From JAAFIP01 sp043774625 (GTDB lineage: Bacteria > Pseudomonadota > Gammaproteobacteria > Burkholderiales > Burkholderiaceae_C): a stretch of 37,270 bases of DNA. Shown piece by piece: positions 24,201-31,899 of this stretch. Both the position numbers and the translations under genes were made by a program. Under the pieces are notes generated by a model. The model was given only the letters and a program-made list of their open reading frames with translations. It was not told where the DNA came from and searched no databases. The first letter of the stretch is position 1. Every line of letters begins with the position of its first letter. Location: positions 1 through 37,270 of the forward strand of contig JAYVTG010000041.1 in assembly GCA_043774625.1 (NCBI GenBank), read 5' to 3'.

Positions 24201-24255
24201 GCTATGTATTTCATAGCTGTTCGCGCATATTCCACGCTGGAAATTGGCATATTTT
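24201..24255 (+). repeat. Dispersed repeat, copy 5 (intergenic)
   Basis: GCTATGTATTTCATAGC, then TGTTCGCGCATATTCCACGC and TGGAAATTGGCATATTTT. This is the most complete intergenic copy, lying near the centre of the spacer of the inverted duplication. Confidence 0.85.
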
Positions 24256-24359
24256 AGCGTTAAAATTGATCAAAACTATGCGGTAACGCTGCCCAAACCG
24301 CGCTGCGGGCTTGGGGTGTCGGCTTGCGCACTGGCCTGCGATCTCGGGCATCCAGTTCC

Positions 24360-24520
24360 CGGTATTCGGTATTCAAAGGCCAGTAGCCAAGCTTGCACGC
24401 TTTGGGGGAGCGGGTTGGTGATGAAAAATTTTTAGGAAGGCGCGCGTTGTCCAAGGTCGAGTACTACAAAACACAATTCGCGCGTGTTTTCTAAAAACTT
24501 TTTGCAGCGCCTACCCCGAG
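24360..24520 (+). repeat. Right arm of an imperfect inverted duplication
   Basis: This is the mirror copy of 23940-24101, separated from it by a spacer of about 258 bases. Its short-peptide frame is interrupted by TAA at 24492-24494, so this copy is not coding as it stands. Confidence 0.85.
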
Positions 24521-24680
24521 TCCAAAGCCCGCCAACAAAGTAAGCAAGTCCAGAATTTTCAGCTCAGGAACATCCACTGCACACTGCGCATACGCTACAG
24601 GGCAGCGCGTGCGAAACACGCAGCCTGATGGTGGATTCGTTGGCGATGGCAAATAACCCTACAGTAAAGTGCAAAAAATA

Positions 24681-24700
24681 GGGCTTGGCAAGCCCATTTT
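24681..24700. terminator. Weak terminator-like hairpin upstream of the oxidoreductase gene
   Basis: GGGCTT-GGC-AAGCCC followed by ATTTT on the plus strand and by TATTTTTT on the minus strand. The stem is only six pairs. No gene clearly ends here, so it may be an attenuator-like or stray hairpin. Confidence 0.3.
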
Positions 24701-24786
24701 GCTGCACCGCCGCAAACTAGCGCCGGGTAGGATAATATATGTGACAGATGTAAATCGCCTGCTGGTTGCAGGTGTACAGCCAAAGA

Positions 24787-27700
24787 ATGAACGCTCCCAA
24801 TACCCTGCACCAACTCACCGCCGCCCTGGCCGAAAAGCCGCGCTTGCGCGAAATTCCCTACAACTACACCTCGTTTTCTGACCGCGAGATCGTCATTCGT
24901 CTGTTGGGTTCTCGCGCCTGGGAGATTTTGGACACGTTGCGCCAGGAACGCATGACTGGCCGATCGGCCCGCATGCTGTATGAAGTGCTGGGCGATATCT
25001 GGGTGGTAAACCGTAACCCCTACCTCCAAGACGACATGCTGGACAACCCCAAGCGGCGCAAAGCCCTGGTGGACGCCTTGCACCACCGCGTAGCCGAGGT
25101 GCAAAAGCGCCGCACACCTGGGGACGACCCGACGCGCGATACCTTGGTAGGCGAGCTGCTGGACGCAGCATCTACGGCAGTGACAGATTTTGGTGCACGT
25201 TTTGCCAAGGCCTACGACTTGCGCAAAAAGGTGCAGAAAACGCTTTTCAAATACACCGCCAAAGACAACGTCAAGTTTGATGGCCTGAGCCGTGTGAGCC
25301 ATGTGACCGATGCGACCGACTGGCGTGTGGAATACCCGTTTGTGGTGCTCACGCCCGATACCGAAGCCGAGATGGCTGGCCTGGTCAAGGGTTGTATTGA
25401 ATTGGAGCTGACCATCATTCCGCGCGGCGGCGGCACGGGTTACACCGGCGGCGCGATTCCGCTCACCTGGAAGTCTGCCGTCATCAACACCGAAAAGCTG
25501 GAAGCCATGTCCGAGGTTGAAATGGTGTCTCTGCCGGGCTTGGCTGAGCCTGTCGCCACCGTGTATTCAGAAGCGGGCGTGGTCACCCAGCGCGTGGCCG
25601 ACGCCGCCGAACGTGCGGGCTATGTGTTTGCCGTAGACCCTACCAGCGCCGAAGCATCGTGCATCGGTGGCAACATTGCCATGAACGCAGGCGGCAAAAA
25701 AGCCGTGCTATGGGGCACGGCGCTGGACAACCTGGTGTCATGGCGCATGGTGACGCCTGACGCGCAGTGGCTACAGGTAACGCGCCTGAACCACAACCTG
25801 GGCAAGATTCATGACGCTGAAGTAGCCAGCTTTGAACTGAAGTACTTTGACGCAGGCGGCAAGAAGCTTTTGAAGATCGAACGTCTGGACATCCCCGGCA
25901 AAACCTTCCGCAAGGAAGGCCTGGGCAAAGACGTAACCGACAAGTTCTTGAGCGGTTTGCCAGGCATTCAAAAAGAAGGCTGCGACGGTTTGATCACCAG
26001 CGCCCGCTGGATCGTGCACAAAATGCCGCAGCACACCCGCACGGTGTGCCTGGAGTTTTTTGGCAATGCCAAAGACGCGGTGCCCTCGATTGTGGAGATC
26101 AAGGATTTTATGTTTGCCGAGCAAAAACGCACAGGCGTTTTGTTGGCGGGTTTGGAGCATTTGGATGACCGTTATTTGAAGGCTGTGGGTTACACCACCA
26201 AATCCAAGCGCGCTCAGGCGCTGGGTGCTGGCGGCTCGGGCTTGCCCAAGATGGTTTTGGTGGGTGACATAGCGGGCGACAACGCAGACGATGTGGCCCG
26301 CGCCACGAGCGAGATTGTGCGTATTGCCAATTCACGTAATGGGGAAGGCTTTATTGCGATCAGCCCCGAGGCTCGCAAGAAGTTTTGGCTGGACCGCAAA
26401 CGCACTGCAGCGATCAGCAAACACACCAACGCCTTCAAGATCAACGAAGACGTGGTGATTCCGCTGCCGCGCATGGCCGAATATACCGATGGCATTGAGC
26501 GCATCAACATTGAACTGAGCCTGCGCAACAAAATCGCGCTGTGTGACGCGCTGGAAGCATTTTTTGCCAAAGGCAATTTACCACTGGGCAAACAAGACGA
26601 TGCGAGTGAAATTCCCTCCGCTGAACTGCTGGAAGATCGCGTGGCACAAGCTATTGCCTTGGTACGCGACGTGCGCACACTGTGGGCAGGCTGGCTGCAT
26701 GATGTAAGCACCAAGTTTGCGCAGTTGCAAGACCATACGTTGCGCGCCAGCTGGAAGACGCAATTGCGTGCACCCTTGTCGCAAATCTTTGGTGGTGCCG
26801 CCTTCACTCCTATTCGCGAAGAGTGCAGCGCCATCCACAAGCGTGTGCTCAAAGGCCGCGTGTGGGCCGCTTTGCACATGCATGCAGGCGACGGCAATGT
26901 GCACACCAACTTGCCAGTCAACAGCGACGACTACGACATGCTACAGACCGCCCATGAGGCGGTGGTGCGCATCATGGCGCTGGCGCGCAGCCTGGACGGC
27001 GTAATCTCTGGCGAGCATGGTATTGGCATTACCAAGATGGAATTTATGTCGGATGCCGAATTGCAACCGTTTGCCGATTACAAAGCCAAGGTAGACCCTG
27101 AAGGGCGCTTCAACAAAGGCAAGCTGTTGCGCACTACTGAAGCACAGTCGCTATCAAATTCAGAGCTGTCCACGCATATTCCACGCTGGCAATCGGCCAA
27201 AATCACTGGTAAATACGGTATCAACGAAAAATTGCATGCCGATTTGACCAATGCCTATACGCCATCATTTGGCTTGATGGGCCACGAGTCGCTCATCATG
27301 CAGCAGTCGGACATTGGTGCCATCGCTGGCAGCATCAAAGACTGCATGCGCTGCGGCAAATGCAAACCCGTGTGCGCCACCCATGTGCCACGCGCCAACC
27401 TGTTGTACAGCCCGCGCAACAAGATTTTGGCCACCTCGTTGCTCGTTGAGGCTTTTTTGTATGAAGAGCAAACCCGCCGAGGCGTTTCCATCAAACACTG
27501 GGAAGAGTTTGAAGACGTGGCAGACCACTGCACAGTGTGTCACAAGTGCGAATCGCCCTGCCCGGTCAAGATCGACTTTGGCGATGTGTCGATGAATATG
27601 CGCAACCTGCTGCGCAAGATGGGCAAGAAGACTTTCAGCCCCGCTGCCTTTTTGCAGTCTGCCTTTATCGGCACCAACAGCGCCCGCGCCATCAACATTG

Positions 27701-28776
27701 GCCACGCCCTGACGGGTTGGGCGTTCAATGCGCAGCGCATCACCAATGATCTGCTCAAGGTGGTGGCCCGCAAGCAAACCAAGGCTCCCCCAGCCACAGT
27801 GGGCCGCGCGCCCATCAAAGAGCAGGTTATCCACTTCATCAACAAAAAACTGCCAGGCAACTTGCCCAAAAAGACCGCGCGCGGCTTACTGGACATTGAA
27901 GACAAGGACTACGTGCCGATCATCCGTAACCCGAAAACCACCACGGCAGAGACCGAAGCGGTGTTTTATTTTCCGGGATGTGGGTCGGAGCGCTTGTTCA
28001 GCCAGGTCGGTCTGGCCACGCAGGCCATGCTATGGCATGCAGGCGTGCAAACTGTGCTGCCGCCGGGTTATTTGTGCTGCGGTTACCCACAACGCGCCAG
28101 CGGCCAGTTTGACAAAGGCGAGAAGATCATCACGGACAACCGCGTGCTCTTTCATCGCGTGGCCAACACGCTCAATTATCTGGACATCAAAACGGTGGTG
28201 GTCAGTTGCGGCACTTGCTATGACCAGTTGCAAAGTTATGAGTTTGACAAGATATTTCCTGGTTCGCGCATCATCGACATTCATGAATACCTGCTGGAAA
28301 AGAACATCACCCTCGAGATGTTAGGAGGCTCCTCCGGCAGCGCCAACGCGGGCTACCTGTACCACGACCCCTGCCACAGCCCGATGAAGCTGCAAGAGCC
28401 GATGAAAACGGTGAAAGCGCTGATGGGCGACAACGTGCTCAAAAGCGAGCGCTGCTGCGGCGAAAGCGGCGGCTTTGCCATGACCCGGCCCGACGTCTCT
28501 AGCCAAGTGCGCTTTCGCAAAGAAGAAGAATTGCAAAAAGACGAAGCTGCCTTGCGCGCCACGGGTGCGGTGGACGCCAAACAGAACATCAAAATTTTGA
28601 CGGCCTGCCCCGCGTGTGTGATGGGCCTGAACCGCTACCAGGACGACCTGAAAAGCGGCTTGCTGGAGGCCGACTACATCGTGGTAGAGATGGCCAACCA
28701 GATTTTGGGGAAAGACTGGATGCCGCAGTACGTAGAGCGGGCAAACCAGGGTGGTATTGAACGTGTCTTGGTGTAA
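24787..28776 (+). CDS. Giant FAD- and Fe-S-binding oxidoreductase (DUF3683, GlcD/GlcF-like fusion)
   Basis: The 1329-residue protein joins several parts. They are an N-terminal DUF3683 region (about 20-130, LREIPYNYTSFSDREIVIRL), a PCMH-type FAD domain (about 185-330, PRGGGTGYTGGAIPL), and an FAD-oxidase C-terminal domain (about 470-780, with MHAGDGNVH and GEHGIGITK). These are followed by a ferredoxin-like pair of 4Fe-4S motifs (CMRCGKCKPVC at about 853 and CTVCHKCESPCP at about 918) and two CCG domains (CCGYPQ, CCGESGG). This is the D-2-hydroxyacid or lactate dehydrogenase plan (GlcD+GlcF, also YdiJ) in one chain; the substrate is not fixed by the sequence. An in-frame TTG lies 7 codons upstream of the ATG chosen. 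Residues 789-806, between the two halves, come from repeat copy 6. DUF971 and ubiE follow on the same strand. Confidence 0.92.
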   Translation: MNAPNTLHQLTAALAEKPRLREIPYNYTSFSDREIVIRLLGSRAWEILDTLRQERMTGRSARMLYEVLGDIWVVNRNPYLQDDMLDNPKRRKALVDALHHRVAEVQKRRTPGDDPTRDTLVGELLDAASTAVTDFGARFAKAYDLRKKVQKTLFKYTAKDNVKFDGLSRVSHVTDATDWRVEYPFVVLTPDTEAEMAGLVKGCIELELTIIPRGGGTGYTGGAIPLTWKSAVINTEKLEAMSEVEMVSLPGLAEPVATVYSEAGVVTQRVADAAERAGYVFAVDPTSAEASCIGGNIAMNAGGKKAVLWGTALDNLVSWRMVTPDAQWLQVTRLNHNLGKIHDAEVASFELKYFDAGGKKLLKIERLDIPGKTFRKEGLGKDVTDKFLSGLPGIQKEGCDGLITSARWIVHKMPQHTRTVCLEFFGNAKDAVPSIVEIKDFMFAEQKRTGVLLAGLEHLDDRYLKAVGYTTKSKRAQALGAGGSGLPKMVLVGDIAGDNADDVARATSEIVRIANSRNGEGFIAISPEARKKFWLDRKRTAAISKHTNAFKINEDVVIPLPRMAEYTDGIERINIELSLRNKIALCDALEAFFAKGNLPLGKQDDASEIPSAELLEDRVAQAIALVRDVRTLWAGWLHDVSTKFAQLQDHTLRASWKTQLRAPLSQIFGGAAFTPIREECSAIHKRVLKGRVWAALHMHAGDGNVHTNLPVNSDDYDMLQTAHEAVVRIMALARSLDGVISGEHGIGITKMEFMSDAELQPFADYKAKVDPEGRFNKGKLLRTTEAQSLSNSELSTHIPRWQSAKITGKYGINEKLHADLTNAYTPSFGLMGHESLIMQQSDIGAIAGSIKDCMRCGKCKPVCATHVPRANLLYSPRNKILATSLLVEAFLYEEQTRRGVSIKHWEEFEDVADHCTVCHKCESPCPVKIDFGDVSMNMRNLLRKMGKKTFSPAAFLQSAFIGTNSARAINIGHALTGWAFNAQRITNDLLKVVARKQTKAPPATVGRAPIKEQVIHFINKKLPGNLPKKTARGLLDIEDKDYVPIIRNPKTTTAETEAVFYFPGCGSERLFSQVGLATQAMLWHAGVQTVLPPGYLCCGYPQRASGQFDKGEKIITDNRVLFHRVANTLNYLDIKTVVVSCGTCYDQLQSYEFDKIFPGSRIIDIHEYLLEKNITLEMLGGSSGSANAGYLYHDPCHSPMKLQEPMKTVKALMGDNVLKSERCCGESGGFAMTRPDVSSQVRFRKEEELQKDEAALRATGAVDAKQNIKILTACPACVMGLNRYQDDLKSGLLEADYIVVEMANQILGKDWMPQYVERANQGGIERVLV
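27150..27203 (+). repeat. Dispersed repeat, copy 6 (inside the oxidoreductase gene)
   Basis: GCTATCAAATTCAGAGC, then TGTCCACGCATATTCCACGC and TGGCAATCGGCCAAAAT. It is complete from palindrome to trailer and 54 bp long (18 codons). It is sense-oriented but read in a different frame from the other coding copies, as SLSNSELSTHIPRWQSAK. Where other copies have TAGC this copy has GAGC, which removes the in-frame TAG stop. Confidence 0.85.
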
Positions 28777-28805
28777 CAATTCGATTATTCAATAAAGGCT
28801 TCAGC

Positions 28806-29225
28806 ATGGCAGGTTTGACCTACGACACCCCCAGCCCCACCAGCATCACGGCGCACCAGCAGTCGCGCTCGTTGGAGATTGAGTTTTCGGACGGGGCGCA
28901 CTTCAACATTCCGTTTGAACTGATGCGCGTGTATTCGCCCTCTGCCGAGGTGCAGGGTCACGGGCCAGGGCAGGAAACGCTGCAAACCGGTAAACGCCTG
29001 GTGGGCTTGCAAGAACTGGAGCCCGTGGGCAACTACGCCGTCAAACCCGTGTTTACCGATGGCCATGAAAGTGGCTTGTTTTCCTGGGAATACCTGTACA
29101 AACTGGGTGCCAACCAGGAACAGCTATGGAAAGACTATGAGTCTCGCTTGGCTGCGGCAGGCGTGAGCCGGGATGCACCAATGCTGGAAGCGGGCGGTCA
29201 TTCCTGTGCCAGTCATCAACACTAG
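28806..29225 (+). CDS. DUF971-family protein
   Basis: The 139-residue protein matches DUF971, also called the gamma-butyrobetaine hydroxylase-like N-terminal domain: LEIEFSDGAHFNIPFELMRVYSPSAE, then GNYAVKPVFTDGHESGLFSW and a Tyr-Leu stretch. The domain is small and beta-rich and, by itself, of unknown function; in larger proteins it precedes Fe(II)/2-oxoglutarate hydroxylases or occurs with Fe-S scaffold proteins. A His/Cys tail (GGHSCASHQH) could bind metal. AAAGG lies 6 bases before the ATG. It lies between the oxidoreductase gene (29-base gap) and ubiE, in the order usual for Burkholderiales. Confidence 0.88.
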   Translation: MAGLTYDTPSPTSITAHQQSRSLEIEFSDGAHFNIPFELMRVYSPSAEVQGHGPGQETLQTGKRLVGLQELEPVGNYAVKPVFTDGHESGLFSWEYLYKLGANQEQLWKDYESRLAAAGVSRDAPMLEAGGHSCASHQH

Positions 29226-29261
29226 GCTGTCAGGCTCCTGGTGCTTTTGACCAGTTGGACA

Positions 29262-29315
29262 CTACCAATTTAATAGCAGCTCGCGCAGTATTTACAATGG
29301 CAAACACCCATTTTG
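29262..29315 (+). repeat. Dispersed repeat, copy 7 (across the ubiE start codon)
   Basis: CTACCAATTTAATAGC, then AGCTCGCGCAGTATTTACAA and TGGCAAACACCCATTTT. The core runs straight into the ubiE ATG (29297). The trailer overlaps codons for the conserved THFGYQ start of UbiE, so the true right edge is probably about 29299. Confidence 0.75.
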
Positions 29316-30028
29316 GCTACCAAACCGTTGACGAAGTCGAAAAAGCCACGCGTGTGCGCGGCGTGTTCGACTCGGTTGCCAGCAAATACGATGTCATGAA
29401 CGACGTGATGTCGGGCGGCTTGCACCGCGCCTGGAAGGCTTACGCCGTGATAGTGGCCAATGTGAGCGAAGGCAGCAAAGTGCTGGACATTGCAGGCGGC
29501 ACCGGCGACCTGGCTCTGGCATTTGCCAAAAAAGTTGGCAAAACCGGCCAGGTGGTGCACACCGACATCAACGAAGCCATGCTGCGCGTGGGGCGCGACC
29601 GACTGGTCGATGCGGGTGTGCACCTGCCCACCGTGGTGTGTGACGCAGAAAAGCTACCCTATGCTGACAACAGCTTCGATGTGGTGACGGTAGCGTTTGG
29701 CCTGCGTAACATGACGCACAAAGACAAAGCCTTGGCCGAGATGTGCCGGGTGCTCAAGCCCAGGGGAAAGCTCCTGGTATTGGAATTTTCCAAAGTGGCC
29801 CAACCTCTGCAAAAGGCCTACGATTGGTATTCCTTTCAAGTTTTGCCAAAATTAGGCTCTATGATTGCTGGCGATGAACAAAGTTACCAGTATCTGGCCG
29901 AGTCCATTCGTATGCATCCTGACCAACAAACTCTTAAAACGGTGATGCTTGCGCATGGTTTCGGTCACGTGGATGTCCACAATATGACAGGCGGCATTGT
30001 CGCCTTGCATATGGGCATCAAGTGTTAG
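29297..30028 (+). CDS. ubiE: Ubiquinone/menaquinone methyltransferase UbiE
   Basis: UbiE is a SAM-dependent C-methyltransferase for 2-polyprenyl-6-methoxy-benzoquinol in ubiquinone synthesis. The 243-residue protein begins MANTHFGYQTVDE and has RVRGVFDSVASKYDVMNDVM, SAM motif I in VLDIAGGTGDLALAF, the acidic VVHTDIN, and the late motif LPKLGSMIAGDEQSYQYLAESI, as in typical UbiE. The ATG follows the core of repeat copy 7 directly and no Shine-Dalgarno sequence lies within 15 bases. An in-frame TTG at 29255 would start a form with 14 extra residues encoded by the repeat. It follows DUF971 by about 70 bases and is followed by the Tim44-like gene after 17. Confidence 0.95.
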   Translation: MANTHFGYQTVDEVEKATRVRGVFDSVASKYDVMNDVMSGGLHRAWKAYAVIVANVSEGSKVLDIAGGTGDLALAFAKKVGKTGQVVHTDINEAMLRVGRDRLVDAGVHLPTVVCDAEKLPYADNSFDVVTVAFGLRNMTHKDKALAEMCRVLKPRGKLLVLEFSKVAQPLQKAYDWYSFQVLPKLGSMIAGDEQSYQYLAESIRMHPDQQTLKTVMLAHGFGHVDVHNMTGGIVALHMGIKC

Positions 30029-30045
30029 TTATTTAGGAGACGGTC

Positions 30046-31038
30046 ATGAAGTTTTTATCCATCATTCTTGCAGCTAGCTTGTTGCTACTGGGCACCCATG
30101 CAGAAGCCAAACGTTTGGGTGGCGGCAGATCTGTTGGCCAGCAGTCTAGCAACGTCACGCAGCGCCAAGCTGCGCCAGCAGCACCTGCGAACGCACAAAA
30201 TGCAGCCAAACCTGCAACGCCTGCACCTGCCGCCCCTCCAGCTGCCGCCCCCAAGAAGCCTTGGGGTGCCATGCTCGGCGGCCTTGCGGCTGGTTTGGGT
30301 CTGGCCTGGCTGGCTAGCAGCCTGGGCCTGGGCGGCATGGCTGGAGCCATTGGCCAATTCTTGATGTTTGGCTTGCTGGCCTTGGCCATCATGATGGCTG
30401 TGGGCTGGTTTATGCGGTCTCGCAAAGCTGCACAGACCAAGAACGACGGTATGACACAGCAAAGCCCTTATGCCTTTCAAGGCGCAGGTAGCCCCGCCGC
30501 CACGTATGACCCAGCCCATGTGGGCAACGATGCCTCTGCACGCCCTTGGGAGCGCAGCAGCATGGCCTTTAAAAGCTCCACCAATACAACCGGCAGCATG
30601 ATTGGTACGAACCTGGATAACAACGGCCTGTCTGGTTCGCAAAATTGGGGAGTTCCCGCAGACTTTGACACCAATGGTTTCCTGGAATCTTGCCGCAAGA
30701 ATTTCACCACCCTGCAAGCCGCCTGGGATAAGGCCGACGTGTCCAGCCTGCGCGCCATGATGACCGACGATATGCTGACCGAGATTAAGTCGCAATTGGC
30801 CGAACGCGAGTCGCACACGGGCGCCAGTGCCAACCACACTGAAGTCGCCGCATTGGATTCCAAGCTGCTGGGAGTGGAAGAACTGGACAACGCCTGGATG
30901 GCCAGCGTAGAATTTTCTGGCATGATCAAAGAAGACCCATCTCAAAGCCCTGCTCCGTTCCGCGAAGTGTGGAACATGACCAAACCTAAGACGGGTGGCG
31001 GTGGCTGGCTAGTAGCGGGGGTACAGGCTCTGCAGTAA
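30046..31038 (+). CDS. Tim44-like domain membrane protein
   Basis: The 330-residue protein has a signal-like first helix ending AEA (about 21), an Ala/Pro-rich low-complexity linker (about 35-75), a Gly-rich membrane segment and a second helix (about 80-128), and a soluble C-terminal Tim44-like domain (about 195-330, FLESCRKNFTTLQAAWDKAD to the end). The domain is shared with the mitochondrial import motor anchor; the bacterial role is unknown. TTAGGAGA precedes the ATG by about 6 bases. It ends the oxidoreductase-DUF971-ubiE run and is followed by a strong terminator. In many relatives ubiJ and ubiB come next, but they do not here. Confidence 0.88.
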   Translation: MKFLSIILAASLLLLGTHAEAKRLGGGRSVGQQSSNVTQRQAAPAAPANAQNAAKPATPAPAAPPAAAPKKPWGAMLGGLAAGLGLAWLASSLGLGGMAGAIGQFLMFGLLALAIMMAVGWFMRSRKAAQTKNDGMTQQSPYAFQGAGSPAATYDPAHVGNDASARPWERSSMAFKSSTNTTGSMIGTNLDNNGLSGSQNWGVPADFDTNGFLESCRKNFTTLQAAWDKADVSSLRAMMTDDMLTEIKSQLAERESHTGASANHTEVAALDSKLLGVEELDNAWMASVEFSGMIKEDPSQSPAPFREVWNMTKPKTGGGGWLVAGVQALQ

Positions 31039-31085
31039 GCCGTTTTGCTTCTGCCCAAATCTGCAGCGGCAACTTCACTTTATTC

Positions 31086-31118
31086 AAAGGCTCTTTCTCG
31101 ACGAGAAAGAGCCTTTTT
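31086..31118 (+). terminator. Strong Rho-independent terminator after the Tim44-like gene
   Basis: A perfect 14-bp stem (31086-31099 with 31103-31116, AAAGGCTCTTTCTC) with a 3-base loop runs into TTTTT. It lies 47 bases after the stop and also faces the convergent dsbC-like gene, for which it has only a short T run. Confidence 0.93.
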
Positions 31119-31139
31119 ATTTGGCACGCAGTATGTGGG

Positions 31140-31859
31140 TTACTTGACCTCTGCCAAAAACTTCTCAACCTGCGCTGCAGGAATGGCACCCGGCACACGG
31201 TTGCCATCTGCGAATATCAAGGTAGGCGTTCCCGTGATTTTGTGCTTTTTACCCAGCTCTACGTTCCGAGCCAGAGCACTCGCGTCGCAGCTGGCTGGAG
31301 CAGCGGGTGTTTCTGCGTCGCGCACCATCCAGTCTTGCCAGGCCTTGGCTTTGTCTTTGGTACACCAGATGTTCTTGCTGCGCTCTGTAGAGCTAGCACC
31401 CAGGATGGGATACAGAAACATATGGATGGTCACATTGTTGATGGATTGCAAATCTTTTTCAAAGCGTTTGCAGTAACCGCAGTTTGGGTCTTCAAACACT
31501 GCCAGTTTGCGTTTGCCGTTGCCGCGCACGATGGTGAAAGCATCTTTCAACGGCAAGTCTTCAAAAGCAATCGCCGTGAGCTTTTCGATGCGCTCTTCGG
31601 TCAAATTACGACGCAGCTTGGTATCAATCAAATTGCCTTGCACCAGAAAATTACCTTCAGCGTCGGTGTAAAAAATCTCGGTGCCGCCCACACGAATTTC
31701 ATACAAACCGGGCATGGGTGATTTGCTGATTTCATCAATCTTGGGCAGGCTGGGCAAACGCTCTACCAAGTTTTTGCGGATAGTGGCTTCTTGCGCAAAG
31801 CCGGTGCTCACCAAGCCGCAGAGCAGCATCGCAGTGGATAGGAGGGTTTTCATTTTCAT
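31140..31859 (-). CDS. dsbC: DsbC-family thiol:disulfide interchange protein
   Basis: The 239-residue protein has a signal peptide (about 1-22, ending GFAQ), an N-terminal dimerisation domain (about 25-85) and a thioredoxin-fold domain with the active site CGYC (Cys127 and Cys130) and the cis-Pro loop ITGTPTLIF. A second Cys pair (NIWCTK and ASCDAS) is as in DsbC. In the periplasm it isomerises wrong disulfides and is kept reduced by DsbD. Starts at 31859 and 31853 (MKMKTLL) are both possible; GAAAG upstream slightly favours the first. It follows the ubiH-like gene by 40 bases on the same strand. Confidence 0.9.
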   Translation of the reverse strand: MKMKTLLSTAMLLCGLVSTGFAQEATIRKNLVERLPSLPKIDEISKSPMPGLYEIRVGGTEIFYTDAEGNFLVQGNLIDTKLRRNLTEERIEKLTAIAFEDLPLKDAFTIVRGNGKRKLAVFEDPNCGYCKRFEKDLQSINNVTIHMFLYPILGASSTERSKNIWCTKDKAKAWQDWMVRDAETPAAPASCDASALARNVELGKKHKITGTPTLIFADGNRVPGAIPAAQVEKFLAEVK

Positions 31860-31899
31860 ATTCTGTCTTTCAAATACCGTGTTCATTATCGCCACCAGC

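Larger units (their letters stand above)
23659..24786. other. Gene-poor 1.1-kb region
   Basis: The region lies between the divergent starts of the M61 peptidase and the large oxidoreductase. It holds an imperfect inverted duplication (23940-24101 and 24360-24520), with repeat copy 5 in its centre. Both arms carry a reading frame for KFLGRRALSKVE/YKTQFAR-like peptide, which is open in the left arm and stopped in the right. A weak terminator-like hairpin lies at 24681-24695. I see no intact gene with a family match. Confidence 0.7.

Noticed and set aside
24081..24380. Integron attC site or tRNA-like fold from the GGTATTCGGTATTCA inverted motif
   Set aside because: The attC end motifs, an integrase gene and tRNA arms are all missing; the motif is the outer part of the inverted duplication.
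24595..25302. 235-codon minus-strand frame over the oxidoreductase start
   Set aside because: Most of it lies over the DUF3683 coding region and it has no recognisable domain.
30085..30945. 286-codon minus-strand frame opposite the Tim44-like gene
   Set aside because: It is an antisense shadow, low-complexity and without a domain; the plus-strand gene has a signal sequence, ribosome binding site and terminator.
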